A DNA stretch of 64,000 nt from Linnemannia schmuckeri (Eukaryota; Mortierellomycota; Mortierellomycetes; Mortierellales; Mortierellaceae), in the NCBI GenBank assembly GCA_029449235.1, contig JANATG010000004.1, positions 310,001-374,000 on the forward strand. The letters run 5' to 3'. A program made the translations under genes and the position numbers. This document shows positions 25,249 through 37,866 of the stretch, one piece after another. The notes under the pieces are model-generated. The model was not told the origin of the DNA and searched no databases. It saw only the letters and a program-made list of their open reading frames with translations. The stretch's first letter is position 1, and each line of letters starts with the position of its first letter.

Positions 25249-26169
25249 TCGAAAAAAAAATTGAATGAAAAAATCAACACCTATTCACTAGGTATATCTC
25301 TGAATAATAAAAAACTCGCAGAAAGGGCCTCTATTTTCTCAAACTCTTCTCCTTTGTATATCTCCGTAGTGTTTGACCATGTCTTGGTGACATTCAATTT
25401 GCAATTTGGTAACCTGCAGGCAAGAAGAGGAAGAGATATGACTAGTTGTGAGATACCTCTGTAAAGGTACCCAGGGGTACTTCTTGTGCGATACCACTTG
25501 CGTTATCTTGGTCAACTTTGACAAACAAATCCTGGGTACAAGGAGGGAAACGCATGGCAATCCATTCTTTTTTATTTTTTAACCCTTGAAAAGCGCTAGA
25601 CCCTTGTCTTAGGCCAATCTGGCTGCAGAGGAGGATGATCAGCACTGAAATATCACCAGCCAATCGGAAATCGAAGTGATCATTTTCCCTTTTTGTGTTC
25701 CTGGTTCCTGAATATTGTTGCCATGCCTCTCTTCTTCGCCATTCATTGCTTTTTGCTGTCAACATCCTGCCGTTTCAGGTGGTCATATCCTCCTTTTTCT
25801 TGTTAGGCCACGGGTAAACAGGGAGAACTTACAGAAACAAAATAGCAAGTAGCCAAATCGAGAGCGCTAGGGGTGAGTGGGCTAGATCTTCCTCTCCCAT
25901 ACTTGCACCCCCAATTTTCTATATATTTATACCCATTCGTTTGTTTTTCCTCTCATTTCCTTGTTGTTGTCGCATTATGTTGCTTATTTATCTGTTTGCT
26001 TGTGTTTTTCGTCTCTCTTGCTTTGTTCCTCTTTCCCATCCCCTTTCTTCTTTGTCTCCTATGCATGCAAAGACATTTGTGAATTGACCCTCTGATTAAA
26101 TAGACCACAGGTGGATCCGTCTCTCTCTATCTCTCTCTTTGGCACTTTCCCCTCTACTTTCTTTCCACT

Positions 26170-26456
26170 GTTACTCAGGAAGAGGGTCGAAGGCCAGAGT
26201 TGTAGGACCGCTGTTAAGTCCTCAATTGGTACGGGGTAGTGATAACAGTGTCCTAATGGAACCACACGAAACGATATACTGCAGCGCGCCAACGAAACTC
26301 TTGTCAGTACTGCTCTTGTCCAAGAAGTGATGTGTAAAAGGACAAAGAGCAGACAAGAGGGCTGGGCGCACTACTAATACTATGTCTACAAAGGATATGA
26401 CTGCTAATCTAAGACATCGCCACAGCTGTCTAGCCACCACCTTATTTTGCAACACC
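26170..26456 (-). repeat. 287-bp dispersed repeat, copy A
   Basis: Read on the minus strand this segment matches 51345-51730 on the plus strand at high identity from GGTGTTGCAAAATAAG to CCTGAGTAAC. Both copies keep one reading frame open across most of the unit (WRCLRLAV.FFVDIVLVV and further). That frame may be the trace of a larger multicopy element, but it matches no protein family I recognise. Terminal inverted repeats and target duplications were not evident. Confidence 0.8.
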
Positions 26457-28467
26457 ACCATCATTTTTCTTCATTGCTAATAGTGAGAATAGCTTAGTTT
26501 AAGTAAAACAGAGCTATTTATCATCCTGTTGGTTCAGGTGCTCTGTGAGACCAGGTTGGTTGACTTGTTATATAGATCAACGCGCTGACACTGCTAAGGC
26601 CGAAGTGTTTTGTTCATTTCTCAAATTAAAAACTATAGTCCCAAGTCAACTTTTGTTTCTATGTGTGATTCAAGACCCTACCTTGACTGCAGTTGGGTTT
26701 TTGCGTATTTCAAAATTCCATTACCTTGCATGCAACGGAGGACGCAATGCGAGCTATCGCCGTGGCGGTACTAGTGTGTACATCTTGTGCGATACCTCTT
26801 GCATTGTTTGGTGCGCTTTAACAAACTAACAGTGGATACAAAAGGGCGCACATAACAACGGTCTAGGGTGAAGGGACCCTCAACTGCTCGTCTTAGCCCA
26901 ATTTGGGTGCGGGAGAGTGTGGAGGGCGAATGTAAGTTGATGGTGGTGATCAGCACTCATATATCAGTACATGAATTCTCTGAGCTGCGCCTCACTCTAC
27001 GCCTCGCACTACATGGGATGTACCATCCTTGGCTCTGCTCACTGTTGAAAGATACGAGGACAGCGATCGGATTTCACCGCCGATATTCGAGCAAGAACAC
27101 CAACGAGAAATAAAGAGAGAATAGGTGGGCTTAAATTAAAACCTTGGGTTGTAAAAAATTCCATGTTAGTTCCTTGTAAGGGAATCTTTTGGGATTATCT
27201 CAGAGCGGACAAAAACACATAAATGGGCAACCATGGTCCAAGTTGTTTTAGGACAGCGACAAGGCGGTGGTGGTGAGAAGAAATGCTACACAGATAGAAA
27301 ATGGCTGTTAAGAGTAAGAGTCGTTGAGAGATAAAGAAGAGACATGCACTTTTTTGTCACCCTTATCCTCCATCTCAATGGCATTATTATTACTTGAGCC
27401 ATATGTAAAAAAAATATAAAAGTCCAGAGATGCAACACGAGTGAAAAGGAGTGGACTGCCCAGTCTTGAATAAAAGGTCTGGATCCTGGTTGTATTCTTT
27501 CTGTATGTTTGCACCCATTTTCACACATCATTATTCTCATCCTATTTCTTCACTCTTGCTATCATCGTGTTTACCCAACCACTATTTTATTTGATTTGTT
27601 GTTAATGTTATCGCCTTTCTTTCTATGCTTGGTCCCTCTTTCTCTTCCTCATCCCAGTTTCCTTCTTTGCGCATGCAGGAACATCTGTGATTGGCCTCGA
27701 TAAATTGAACAGCGGGTGAACCCCATCTTCCTCTCGCCCTCTTCCTCCCATTCTCTACCTTCCCCTCGATACCTTTGTTTTTTCACACAGTCGGTCCAGG
27801 GAACATAACAGCCCACGTATGCGCGATACGAAAGAACGGCCAAAATAAACAAACAAATAAACACAAGGGAAGGGAAAAAAATGAGCTTGGCAACCAACAA
27901 AACAGACAGTGGCAAAACAGTGGAAAAAAAGAAGGAATCGGATGGTCACCGCTGATAATATCAAACGGCATTGTCTCTTTTTCGCAACTGGAGGCTTCTG
28001 TTTTGTATTTTTGGAGTGTGTGTGCATGAGGGGGAGGAGAGAGTATGCATTCGCAGGCAGGTGACAAACAGGACAAGACTCAACTGGACAGTAGATATCG
28101 GATCGGAGTGAGTGCAGGACCCTGTCACTGCTCTCTTTTTTTTCTTTGTTGTTGACGACTGTTTTGTTTCCTGAGGCAAAGGGGTCATTGATGTAAGAGC
28201 AGGTTGATTGCACCATCGCTTTTCGTTTTGCTGTCCATGCGAGACATGTCATTCTCATGCCCTCCCTTTCTTGCCACCATTCTCTCCTTCATTCCTTCTC
28301 TTTCTTTCTTCGACTTTTAATCCTGTCTCTCACCTTACCAAGGATGAAAGAAAGAAGAGAACAGTTGCACATTGTGGTTCACAGGGTAACGCCCATGACC
28401 ACGAGAACCAAAAATCAAACCTTGGAACAAAATAACAGACAATGGCACAATCATCTCTTCCAGCGAA

Positions 28468-28475
28468 TATAAAAA
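28468..28475 (+). promoter_or_regulatory. Putative TATA box of protease 2
   Basis: TATAAAAA lies 134 bp before the ATG at 28602. This is the same position as TATAAAAG in the paralogues, with one base changed. Confidence 0.55.
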
Positions 28476-28601
28476 CTAGCAGGTGAGCCCACTTCCTTTA
28501 CCCTCCTTCTCTTTTCTCTCTATTTCCTCCCATTTTTTCCTTTTTTTCACACTAACAAAGCGAATCCTTACCCTCACCCTACTCCCAATTTTCTCAGAGC
28601 C

Positions 28602-29807
28602 ATGAAGTGCAATCTCCTCATCCTCGCGCTGGTCGCAGCTGTCCAAGCCGCTCCCCTGATCACTCCCGCTGCCAACCAGAAGGTCATCCCTGACTCGTAC
28701 ATCATTGTCCTCAACGAGGACATGCACGCCTTCTCTCCCAACGGTTCTGAAGCCACCGCTGCCGCCTTCAAGGCCAAGTTCGACGCCCTTGCCAAGAACC
28801 ACAACGGTCGCAACGGTGGACCCGTCCCCACTATCCATCGCGAGTTCTCGTCTGCCATCTCTGGCTTCCATGCTACCCTCGATGCCACGACTCTCAAGGC
28901 TATTCAGGCTGATCCCGATGTCGCCTATATCGAACAAGATGCAGTTGTCAACGCCTATGGCACCCAGCCCAACCCCCCTGCCACATGGGGATTGGTCCGT
29001 ATTTCGCAGCACGCCCGTGACCTGACTAAGCCCTACTACTACAACGACCTTGCAGGTCAAGGGGTCACTGCCTACATCATCGACACCGGTATCATGACCA
29101 CGCACACTGATTTCGGAGGCCGTGCGGTCATGGGTGCAAACTTCATCTCAGGCTCGCCCAACACTGATGAGAACGGCCACGGTACCCACTTGGCTGGTGT
29201 CATTGGAGGCACCATTTACGGAGTCGCCAAGAAGGTTAAGCTTGTTGGTGTTAAAGTATTGAACGCCCAAGGCTCTGGCTCAACCTCTGGTGTCATCGCT
29301 GGTATGGACTGGGTTGCTTCCAACGCTATCGCCGGCAAGACCGTTGTCAACATGTCCCTTGGTGGTGGCACTTCTGCAGCCATCAATGCCGCGGCTCAGC
29401 GTCTGTACACTAAGAACGCTCCCCTGTTTGCTGCTGCCGGCGGATCTGCCTCTACTGCCTGTACAGGCTCCCCCGGTGGCGCACCCAACGTCTACACGGT
29501 TGCCTCTACTGATGCCAACGACCACGTCGCCTCCTTCTCCTCGACCGGCCCCTGTGTCGAGATATTTGCCCCCGGTGTGAACATCAAGTCGACTTGGATT
29601 GGGTCCAACACTGCGACCAACACTGTCTCCGGCACTTCCATGTCGACTGCATTTGTTACCGGCGCCGCTGCTTTGTTCGCCGCCCAGGGTGGATTGAACA
29701 CTGCTCAGTCTGTGTATAACATCTTGTCGTCCCAGTGCACTACCGGCGTCATCACCGGTAACTTGGGAGGTGCCCCTAACTGCTTGGTGTATAACGGTGG
29801 TCCCTAA
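28602..29807 (+). CDS. Divergent subtilisin-like protein lacking the oxyanion Asn, copy 2
   Basis: Single exon, 401 aa, with a signal peptide (cleavage after VQA), I9-type propeptide (about 31-117, with a 9-12 residue insert) and S8 domain. Asp161 (YIIDTGI), His196 (GHGTHLAG) and Ser346 (SGTSMST) of the triad are present. The oxyanion-hole Asn, in VAAGNS of the paralogues, is Gly281 here (FAAAGGSAS). The Pro-His after the nucleophile (MATPHVAG) is replaced by MSTAFVTG. In subtilisins the oxyanion Asn is important for transition-state stabilisation, so activity is probably strongly reduced, or the protein has another role such as binding. Reading frame, promoter and 3' motif are intact, so it is not obviously a pseudogene. 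Its codon bias is weaker than in copies 1, 4 and 5. Confidence 0.9.
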   Translation: MKCNLLILALVAAVQAAPLITPAANQKVIPDSYIIVLNEDMHAFSPNGSEATAAAFKAKFDALAKNHNGRNGGPVPTIHREFSSAISGFHATLDATTLKAIQADPDVAYIEQDAVVNAYGTQPNPPATWGLVRISQHARDLTKPYYYNDLAGQGVTAYIIDTGIMTTHTDFGGRAVMGANFISGSPNTDENGHGTHLAGVIGGTIYGVAKKVKLVGVKVLNAQGSGSTSGVIAGMDWVASNAIAGKTVVNMSLGGGTSAAINAAAQRLYTKNAPLFAAAGGSASTACTGSPGGAPNVYTVASTDANDHVASFSSTGPCVEIFAPGVNIKSTWIGSNTATNTVSGTSMSTAFVTGAAALFAAQGGLNTAQSVYNILSSQCTTGVITGNLGGAPNCLVYNGGP

Positions 29808-29874
29808 ATATGGATGGGATGGAAGAATGTTTCAATGACAGGTTCACTTTTTTCTTCCTTCTCCTTCGTGACCC

Positions 29875-29888
29875 CATGCAGGACATCG
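29875..29888 (+). promoter_or_regulatory. Conserved 3'-flank motif of protease 2 (diverged)
   Basis: CATGCAGGACATCG, 68 nt after the stop, is a two-mismatch version of the motif behind proteases 1 and 5. Confidence 0.5.
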
Positions 29889-30636
29889 GGCCCTTTTTTT
29901 TATTTCGCAGACAAAAAAAAAATTTTGAAGGGATCCTATTTCTCCTTCCTCCCAATAAAAAAGCAGATATTCTCTTCTTTGTACATACGCTTTTGTCCGC
30001 ATTATGATCATACTTGTGCTTGTGATAGAAGTGTGAATGATATGCATGAAAATATGTTTGGCCTATGAGAAGAGAGAAGATTTCTTTCTTTTGGGTGCGT
30101 CTTCCCTTTGAGGCTGCACTTTAGGAGGAAGAAACTTCTTGGTCACCCAATTCATTTGACTACTCAAAAAAATATATCACTCTGTGGCTGATTGGCGGCG
30201 CCTCCACGCTCCATCGCCTGTTCCTTACAAATCATTAGCACTGCCCCACTTTCTTAGTTCTAGGGATCACCCGCTATAAATGACAAGAGGGAGACAGATG
30301 AAGATACATACACATAGCCAGAAATGGCAAAGGAAGCAAAAGCGAGGCGATAGTAACAAGTGCGCTGGAATGACTTCGTTTCACCATTTCCACTCTGACT
30401 CACCCGTTCGTTCGCTCTCTATTTTCGTTTTTTCTTTTCGTTTTCTCACGAGAAGGGCGAGGGAAAAATGAGAGCAAGTGCTCCCAGACACTCAAAAATA
30501 AACAATTGGTCAAACTAGAATCAATGCCGAGAGAACTGAACTGATAGCTTATGGAGAGGTCTATGTCATTTTTTTGTTCGACTCTTAAAAAACCAAAGCC
30601 ATAAACTAACTTTGCGAATATGACAAATATGGGGGT
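29889..30636. other. Gap between protease 2 and its pseudogene
   Basis: About 750 bp with no ORF of interest. There is no recognisable promoter or 5' half for the pseudogene that follows, so the duplication break lies at its right edge. Confidence 0.6.
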
Positions 30637-31411
30637 CCTACTACTACAACGATCTTGCAGGTCAGGGTGTTACCGCTTACATCCTTGACACTGGAATCTT
30701 GACCACACACGAAGAGCTCGAAGGCCGTGCAGCCCTGGGCGTAAAATTTGTCATGAGTGGTCCCAACGTCGACGACCACGGTCACGTCACTCATTTGGCA
30801 GGTCTCATCGGCGGCAAGACCTACGCAGTCGGCAAGAAGGTCAGCCTGGCCGGTGCTAAGATCCTGAGTGGGACTGGGTCCGGTATCACTTCAGACATCA
30901 TCGGCGGTATATGGATTGGGTCACAGCTCGTGCCATTGCTGACAAGCGTGGCGTCAACATTTCTCTAGTTGGTGGGAAGTCCAAGGCGATCAATGCTACT
31001 GTCGCTCGGTTGTACGTTAAGAACGCGTCTCTCTTTGCCACAACGAGCTCGTCAGGCGACGCATCCATTGGATCCCCCTCCGGTGGAGCGACCACTTTCG
31101 CAGCCGGCGCGACAGACAGTAACGATGCTCTCCCGGCCTATTCAGCGTATGGGCCTTGTGTCGAGATGTTTGCTTCCGGAATGGGGATCAAGAGTGCGTG
31201 GATTGGATCTTACGGTGCGACGAGGACGATTTCGGGATCACCGACGTCGACGGCACTTGCGACAGGTGCTGTTGCATTATTTGTGTCTCAGGGTGGATTG
31301 AGCGCGGCTCAGGCTGTGTATAATAAGTTGCTGGCTGAGTGTACGGCGAATGTTGTTACTAGTCAATTGGGTGGTGCCAATAACTACTTGTTGTACAACA
31401 GTGGTCCTTAG
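30637..31411 (+). pseudogene. 5'-truncated, frameshifted subtilisin pseudogene, copy 3
   Basis: Homology starts abruptly at 30637 in the middle of the protease (YYYNDLAGQG); the signal peptide, propeptide and start are missing. The first frame runs to about 30906 and contains Asp (YILDTGI) and a GHVTHLAG version of the His motif, where GHGTH has become GHVTH. A 2-nt gain in GGTATATGG (about 30907-30912; intact genes have GGTATGG) shifts the frame. The rest reads on in the other frame to a TAG at 31409. The oxyanion AAGN is gone (TTSSSG) and the nucleophile motif SGTSM has become SGSPT, replacing the catalytic Ser by Pro. It is most similar to copy 2, which lies just upstream, and is probably a dead tandem duplicate of it. 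Confidence 0.9.
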
Positions 31412-34400
31412 ACTATAGCGAAGTTGTGAGTGGGCAGCAATAAGTTCGCGTTTTTCTTGCTTATACTGGTCAGCTGGACTTCCTATCTCACAAAAAGACG
31501 CCATTCCTAGGCGCCTGCATCTCCTCCAAATAAAGCCAACCTATATTCCCTCACACTTTCTGCATTCGTCACCGTGATGATCTATAGGGAAATCAAAAAA
31601 TATAGATATAAAAAATGTGGAGAAGCGACACACAATCCCCAAATGACAAGAGTATCGAAGGGGTTTAAGACGACACATACTCCATCTCTTTTCAAAGTGA
31701 GCCAATGGCGAAGTGAACAAACAAAAAACAACACGGACTGTACGCGCTAGACTGGAAAAAAATTTGTCCAATACTTCTTCTCAGCAGCCCAAAAAAAAAA
31801 TGAAGAAAAATGTAATGAGTCTATTCTATTCGCTATAAATGAACATGCACATCAACGTGTTTCTCTCGGTCAATACTCCTCACCTCTGGCCCCTGTCTCT
31901 TTCACCATGCGCCTTCTTTGCGCAGTTGACTCTTACCCTGTTCCTCTTCACATTTGCAACCAGAGTACTGAGGCATAGGAGTTCAAGTACTCGGCAAGTG
32001 TGATACCAGACTGCATGCCTGCATGGTCTCAATTCCAAAATCGAAAATTGTGATCGGAACCCTTTGGTCAATTACATTTTGCGTGCATGCAGACACGTAT
32101 TTTCCCCATCGTGTCCATAAAGTACCAAACATGTACTTTTTATCGACTACCAGCCCCCCTTTCTTTGTCACTTACCGTTCACTATGGCCAGTATGGAATA
32201 TCAGATGGTGAAGGGTGATGTTGATAATAGGGGCATGCATGCACTGCATGTACGTGGGTCGCCGCGTGCCCATTGCATACCGTCCCTGATTGGATGCGAA
32301 CGCCACGCCAAGGGATGATCATAATCCATTACTATGTATCTCGGTTCACTAGATAATATTCGAGGTCCTCTCAAATTGCTCGCGATCTCCTCTCCCCCAT
32401 CCTTTTTTCAATTCTGAGCATCATTGTAGCTACTTCCGCTTTCCTTTCTTGTAGATGAACAACCTAGTTTAGATATCGTTGGGTGCTATTGGCACTAACA
32501 ACTGGCGAGCCCCAAAGTAAACCAGATTTCCCTTTCGCATCTATTGACGCATCTTTTCTTGTCGCCAATTTTATTTTGGAGCCGTGGATATCATTGGTAC
32601 GTATACACATTCTTTTCTTTGACCAAGTTGACAGCGATGCCTTTTTTCCCAAGGGGATGCCTTTACTTCTCTCTCTCTTTTTCTTGTTAACGTAGTTTCT
32701 CACGATAAAGCCAAGGAGAAAACAGTACAGCCTACAGCAAACAAAAAACGAGCGAACCGAGAGTAGAAAGGGTCCATGTCTCCGACCGATGTCGACGCTA
32801 ACTAGAAATAAAGTGCACTGAGCACTGGAAATGGACAACAAACTATGACAATACATGGACCTTGTTTATTTCTTTTTTCTCACCTTTGCGCCCACTCACA
32901 AGCAACAACGCCATCTAGCACCAAAAAGCTGACTCGAGCGTGCGAGTTTTTTGTTGTTTCTGCCCCAACCTCCCTCACTTCATTCCACTATCCATCTAAA
33001 TCCCTCCCACGCAAATATTGTTTTTTGTTTTTGTTGTTAGACCCACGGTCATTTGTTTTTGTTTTTATTACCATTTACCATTTACCGTTTACCGTTTTCA
33101 TTTTTTTTTGTTTGCGAGAGAGGAGAGAAAGGTATGGGAGGAGAGGGCTAAACGGGAAAGTTAAAAAAGGAGCTACTCTAAGACCCTGATCCTGATCCTG
33201 ACCCTGGCCCTGCATGGCTGGGCAGTTCACCAATCAGAGAATAGCTACTTTATTTGCCATGGTGGGAAAACAAACACGCTTGATCAGCTCACGCCTTCCT
33301 AGGCAAGTGGGTGTCTCCCTCCTTCTCTCTAGGATCCTCCCTTGGCTATGACAAAACCAAGCCGAGATGTTGGTTGTTATTATTCTAGCAGACAGGTAAA
33401 ACCAAAAACAGGGTGGGAGTGAGAGGGATGAGATGTAGCTCCAGACAGGTATCTCTCCACTAAGATCACGAGGGCAAGGAAGTGAGATTCTGTTAGTGAC
33501 TTTGTTGAACCCTGCAGAATGCTACTTCTTTGTCAGCAGGAGTAGACAATCGACACCAATGGCGACTATTTGGAAGGAGCGGGAGTCAAGAGGTACAGAG
33601 GCGCGGTGTACTGTACGCAGACATAGTAAGTGCGCATTACGGATACTTTTTCGCGCGCTTTTTTTCCTGAAGGGTAGAAGGGAAGGGGATGGGTGAGGGA
33701 GGAACGAGGGAGGGAGAGTTCCTTGGTAGCCACAATGTGGTGGATTTTTTTTCATTCATACGAGTACCTATCCCTTGGTACCTGCGAAAGGGGTACCATG
33801 GCAAGGATACCTGGAGAAGGGGGCAGGTCACGCTCTTTCTGCATTTACAGGGCAACCACATTGTAGTGAAAAAAAAATGTGAGCTAACAATTTTCATGTC
33901 GGTGATAGGTGAGTGGTGCCTTTCGGTGATCGAGAGAGAGAGGGGTGAGAGGGGATTCAAAAGGGTAAGGGAGTGCCATGGCGCTTGTCGGCTTGCATTA
34001 GTCGCAAGTGTGTAAACGTGAGCAAGGTAAAACGAGGAGCGAATGGGAAGAAGGATATTCAAAAATAAACAACATACAAAAGAAAAAGCCATGGTTATAG
34101 ATCCTACTATGGACCCTGACATCAACATCAACCAAGAAAAGGAGACTAAAGTTCACTCCCTAACTCTACTTCCAAAGGCTGCCTGCGTTGGAAGGGAATG
34201 AATGAATGAAAGGGAAAGAGAGGAACATGACGCCCTGAGCAAGCCAATAACGCATTCGACAACCAATGAGGATTGCAGAACACTATTTTTTGCATGTCAC
34301 TGTCATTGTGCCAGGAGCTCGTCTTGTCTTTCTCCCTATGATAAATTAAGGTTTCACTACTCTCTTGGTCTCAGTGTGTTGATTTCTCACTTGATTCAAG

Positions 34401-37400
34401 ACAAAGGATCAAGACAGTCAATCACCCTTACAGTACAGGGGAGCGTGCGAGAGCCCATTCCTTAGCTTTTTCTTTGTGGGCAGAGAGAGGGAAATTGAGT
34501 ACTCTTTGTTATTTAGTGCCTCTCCTTTCCCGACCTACATTTATGGGGAACACTTTGGCCCATTCTTACACTTTAAACCCTGGGTAATAAGTAACAGTAG
34601 TATTAACAACAACAACAACAAGCGGACTGACTGCAAATCATGTTCATGTAAGGGTGCAAGAAGGGAAGCGAAAGTACTTGGCGAGTGTGAATGTTAACAA
34701 ACAACTCCATTCCTCCCCTGCCTCAACTAATTATACACATGAATGCTGCATTTGTTTTACTCCCAGGTGAGGAAGGACTTTGCCCCTATCCTGTCCTTTC
34801 ATGTCCTTTTTTGTCCTGTAATTTACTGTCTCTCGGTAAACAAATGACGGCTTCTCCTCTCTTTTCCTCTCTCTTAACAATCAAAGAATGTGAATATGCA
34901 AGTAGGCACTTTCTCGGCCTCTGTTAATTTTGAGTTCAGGAGGAGGAGGGTTCCATACGAAAAAAAAGGGTCGAGCAAAAAGGCCATTAGAAAAAAAAAT
35001 GGAAAGCACGACATAGTCGTCCGACTGACCCCAAACGAGCAAGTACAGATACCGCATTCATCTCTTCCCCTCTCTCTCTTTCTTCAATTTTTTTTTTTTT
35101 TTTTTTTTGCTTTGTTGTTATTGTTTTGTTTGTTGGTTTGACCTTTATGGTTTGGGGTTTACTGGGAATTTGCATTAGAAAGTTTGATTGAAATGGACCC
35201 TTTTCGAAGAGAGGAAGGCAGTAAAGAGGGAGAGAGGGAAGTGTTGTTGAAAGAGGGCAGCATGCAACCTGAACCCCGAACCTTTTGAACCTTGAACTAA
35301 GCATCTCTTTACCTTCTGCTGTGTCCTTTGAACAACTTGGCCGTCTTGCCGTGTACACTCAGGTTCGCTTTCCCTCTGCTTCTAATCTCTCTCTTTCTGC
35401 GCCTCTTTCCTGAAGGAATGGTAAAGAGGAAGGCAATATTGCAAGAAATAACAACATCGGTTTTGAGGAAAGAGTCATAGACACGCGTTATCACCAAATA
35501 AAAGAGTGTGTGTTGAGAACAAACATACACCAGTTCTAGTCGCTCTCATACATCTCTCCTTTATCATACTCACTCACTGTGGCCGAAAGAGGGGCGAAAT
35601 GCGTTTTTTTGTTTGTGTTTGTTTGTTGGTACCGCTTGGTGAGCGCTCTTCCAATTCTCAGACAAGGCCCTCTCTCGCTTGTGTTTTTTCCCTCCTTGCA
35701 AACACACTTTCTTTTGTAAGCAAAGCTCTGGACTATCTTATGCCGGGAGTTGTACTCGCCGACACCGAGGGGCGCACGAAGAGGACTTTTTCTGAGAGTT
35801 CCATCCGAAGGGGTATCAACATTCCTTTGGTGAGAATCATTCTTCGCCATGCGACTGTTCGGAGTGAAAAAAGGAGGCGACATTGCAAACATCTGATGAC
35901 GAATATCGCGTGCAAAAATGCAGCATGCACAGGAACCAACAAGGGCGCCCCCTCACAGGTTACAGGATGCAGGCGGATAAGCGAATGGATTTGGAGATAA
36001 TTGCTCCGAATCGGCACACACATATACACCCGACAACTATACGGGGTGTTTTCTTTAGGTGATAGAGGTCTGAATGGAAAGAGGGAGATGTGAAGGGATA
36101 GCACGTCAAAAATGGAGAAAAAACAATATCCCGATCCACGATGGCGTGAATCCTCGTTGCATTAACGTCAATTATTCATCCACATCCGTTTCTTTCCTTT
36201 CCAATGAAAGGAAACACGCGTTCACGTAATTCATTGATGTTTTTTTTGTTTGTTGCTTTTTGTTAAGTCCCGGGTTATCCGTTGTCGACATTACCTGGCA
36301 CTGCTGTTTTTTGGCAGGTCAACGTCAGCGCAACGCCAACGCCGTTGGAGGTGTTTGCTCACTTGTCTGTAGTCCATTGTTTGTTGTTCTTTTATTCCCA
36401 TCATCCTTGTCGCCATCAACAGCCTATCAGCCTTGACCTGCCTTCCCTTCACACCCACACTCCCCTAAGCACATTCTTCCCTCTCTTTTCCTCTCTCTCG
36501 CTCAAACCATGGTTTATTCTCTCACGCCCAATCCCCCTCGACCGTTGTTTTTTTATATCAGTGAACCGGGCTCAGGATTTCGTTACATTGTTTGTATTGA
36601 AAGGATCAAAGTAGCGTAAGTCCATGCCTAAAGGGAAATTGCATTTGTAGACAGTCAGATTTCAATAACCACATTAGGGACATTAAAGCATGCTCCCCTT
36701 CCTTTGCTCTTCATTCATTCACTTTACCCGAGGTTTAGCCCTTTGGCATCAACCGTAAACAAATGACAACCGAAAGAAGCGAAGGAAGATGAAGAGAAAA
36801 GTAAACAGCATTACGACGAGGAATACTTTTTGCAGAGACTTCCAAGACAACAAACAACAATAAACAACAAACCACGCTCCCCGTGGGATTGTTTTTATTT
36901 CTCTCTCACCTTCCAAGAATGCGAGAAAAAAATAAAAGTGAGAAGGCAGGCAAGCGGCGATGCGGTTCATGTAAGGGAAAAATCGAAGGAATGGAATGGC
37001 ATTTGTTGACGCGAGGGAGAGGAAGAAGACATGGCGTTTACTGTCTATTCATTTCAATGTTTATTTTTCTTTATTCGCTGTCTTTACCTTACGCCTCTGT
37101 CAATGACCCTTTGCTTACCTCTAAAGAGAAATGCAGTCGATGGTGATTGGCTGCACCTTTGCGCCCTCACCTCCCACTCTCAACAATCACCTTTTTGGCC
37201 CCCCTACACGACTTCCATTTCAAGTGACAGAGACAGTTGGACCCTTGCGCATTTTTCAGGGACATTAACAACACAAAGGCGTGCGCGAAATTCAAAAAAC
37301 AAAAACAAAAGCAGAGTAAACAAAGTAAAGAGAGGGAGCAGACGAATGGGACAAACACCCAGTGAAAGGGTGACGAGCATACATACGCGTGTGCCTGCAG

Positions 37401-37742
37401 CAAAATAACTGGCCAATCCCGTTCATTGTTTTTTCCCTTTCACATCATACCTCTCTTCTCCCTTTTTTTTCTCCATCGCCATTTTGTTTTCTTTTTCTCA
37501 GGAGCCTCATGGGCGAGGAAAAGGCAGACAAGGGAGGGTGATGACATCTTGGACATAATTGGTCATTTTCTTTTCTTTGTTTGCTTGCTCTCACTCTCTT
37601 GCAAGTGGGAGTAGAATGCCTTTACCCTCTCTCACAGACATACTCACCATTCCCTTCCTCCTTAACACCCTTGCTCATTTTTAACAAAGAAAACATAACG
37701 ATAAAATAGAAATCTAATGAAAAGTTACAATGCTGATTCTCG
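31412..37742. other. 6.3-kb gene desert
   Basis: AT- and CT-rich DNA with homopolymers (for example a T run at 35089-35108) and many short AAACAAA-type runs. No ORF resembles a protein and no RNA gene was recognised. A CCTGATCCTGATCCTGACCC stretch near 33185 is short and not telomeric. Confidence 0.6.
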
Positions 37743-37750
37743 TATAAAAG
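37743..37750 (+). promoter_or_regulatory. TATA box of protease 4
   Basis: TATAAAAG lies 124 bp before the ATG at 37867, almost the same spacing as in copy 1. Confidence 0.7.
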
Positions 37751-37866
37751 AACCGCCATCCCCCTTCATTTTTTGTTCTTCACTCAACTATTCGAGCACC
37801 TCCTCTTCCAACAACTTCCTCTTCTCCCCTCTCTCCACACACACAAGCCTCAAAAAAATACCAACC

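Larger units (their letters stand above)
25147..28601. other. Gap between protease 1 and protease 2
   Basis: No convincing gene. It contains the conserved 3' motif, a 287-bp dispersed repeat (26170-26456) and two diverged versions of one segment. The two segments are near 25480-25665 and 26780-26965, sharing CTTGTGCGATACC, a GTCTTAG.CCAAT.TGG.TGC.G run and GATCAGCACT. The last part is T- and CT-rich leader DNA of protease 2. Confidence 0.55.

Noticed and set aside
33181..33215. Telomere-like CCCTGATCCTGATCCTGACCC stretch
   Set aside because: Too short and irregular, units differ, and it lies mid-window between non-subtelomeric features.
37717..37866. N-terminal extension of protease 4 from an upstream ATG
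   Set aside because: It contains the TATA box and has no similarity to paralogues, whose signal peptides all start at the MK..(I/L)L(I/L)VA position.
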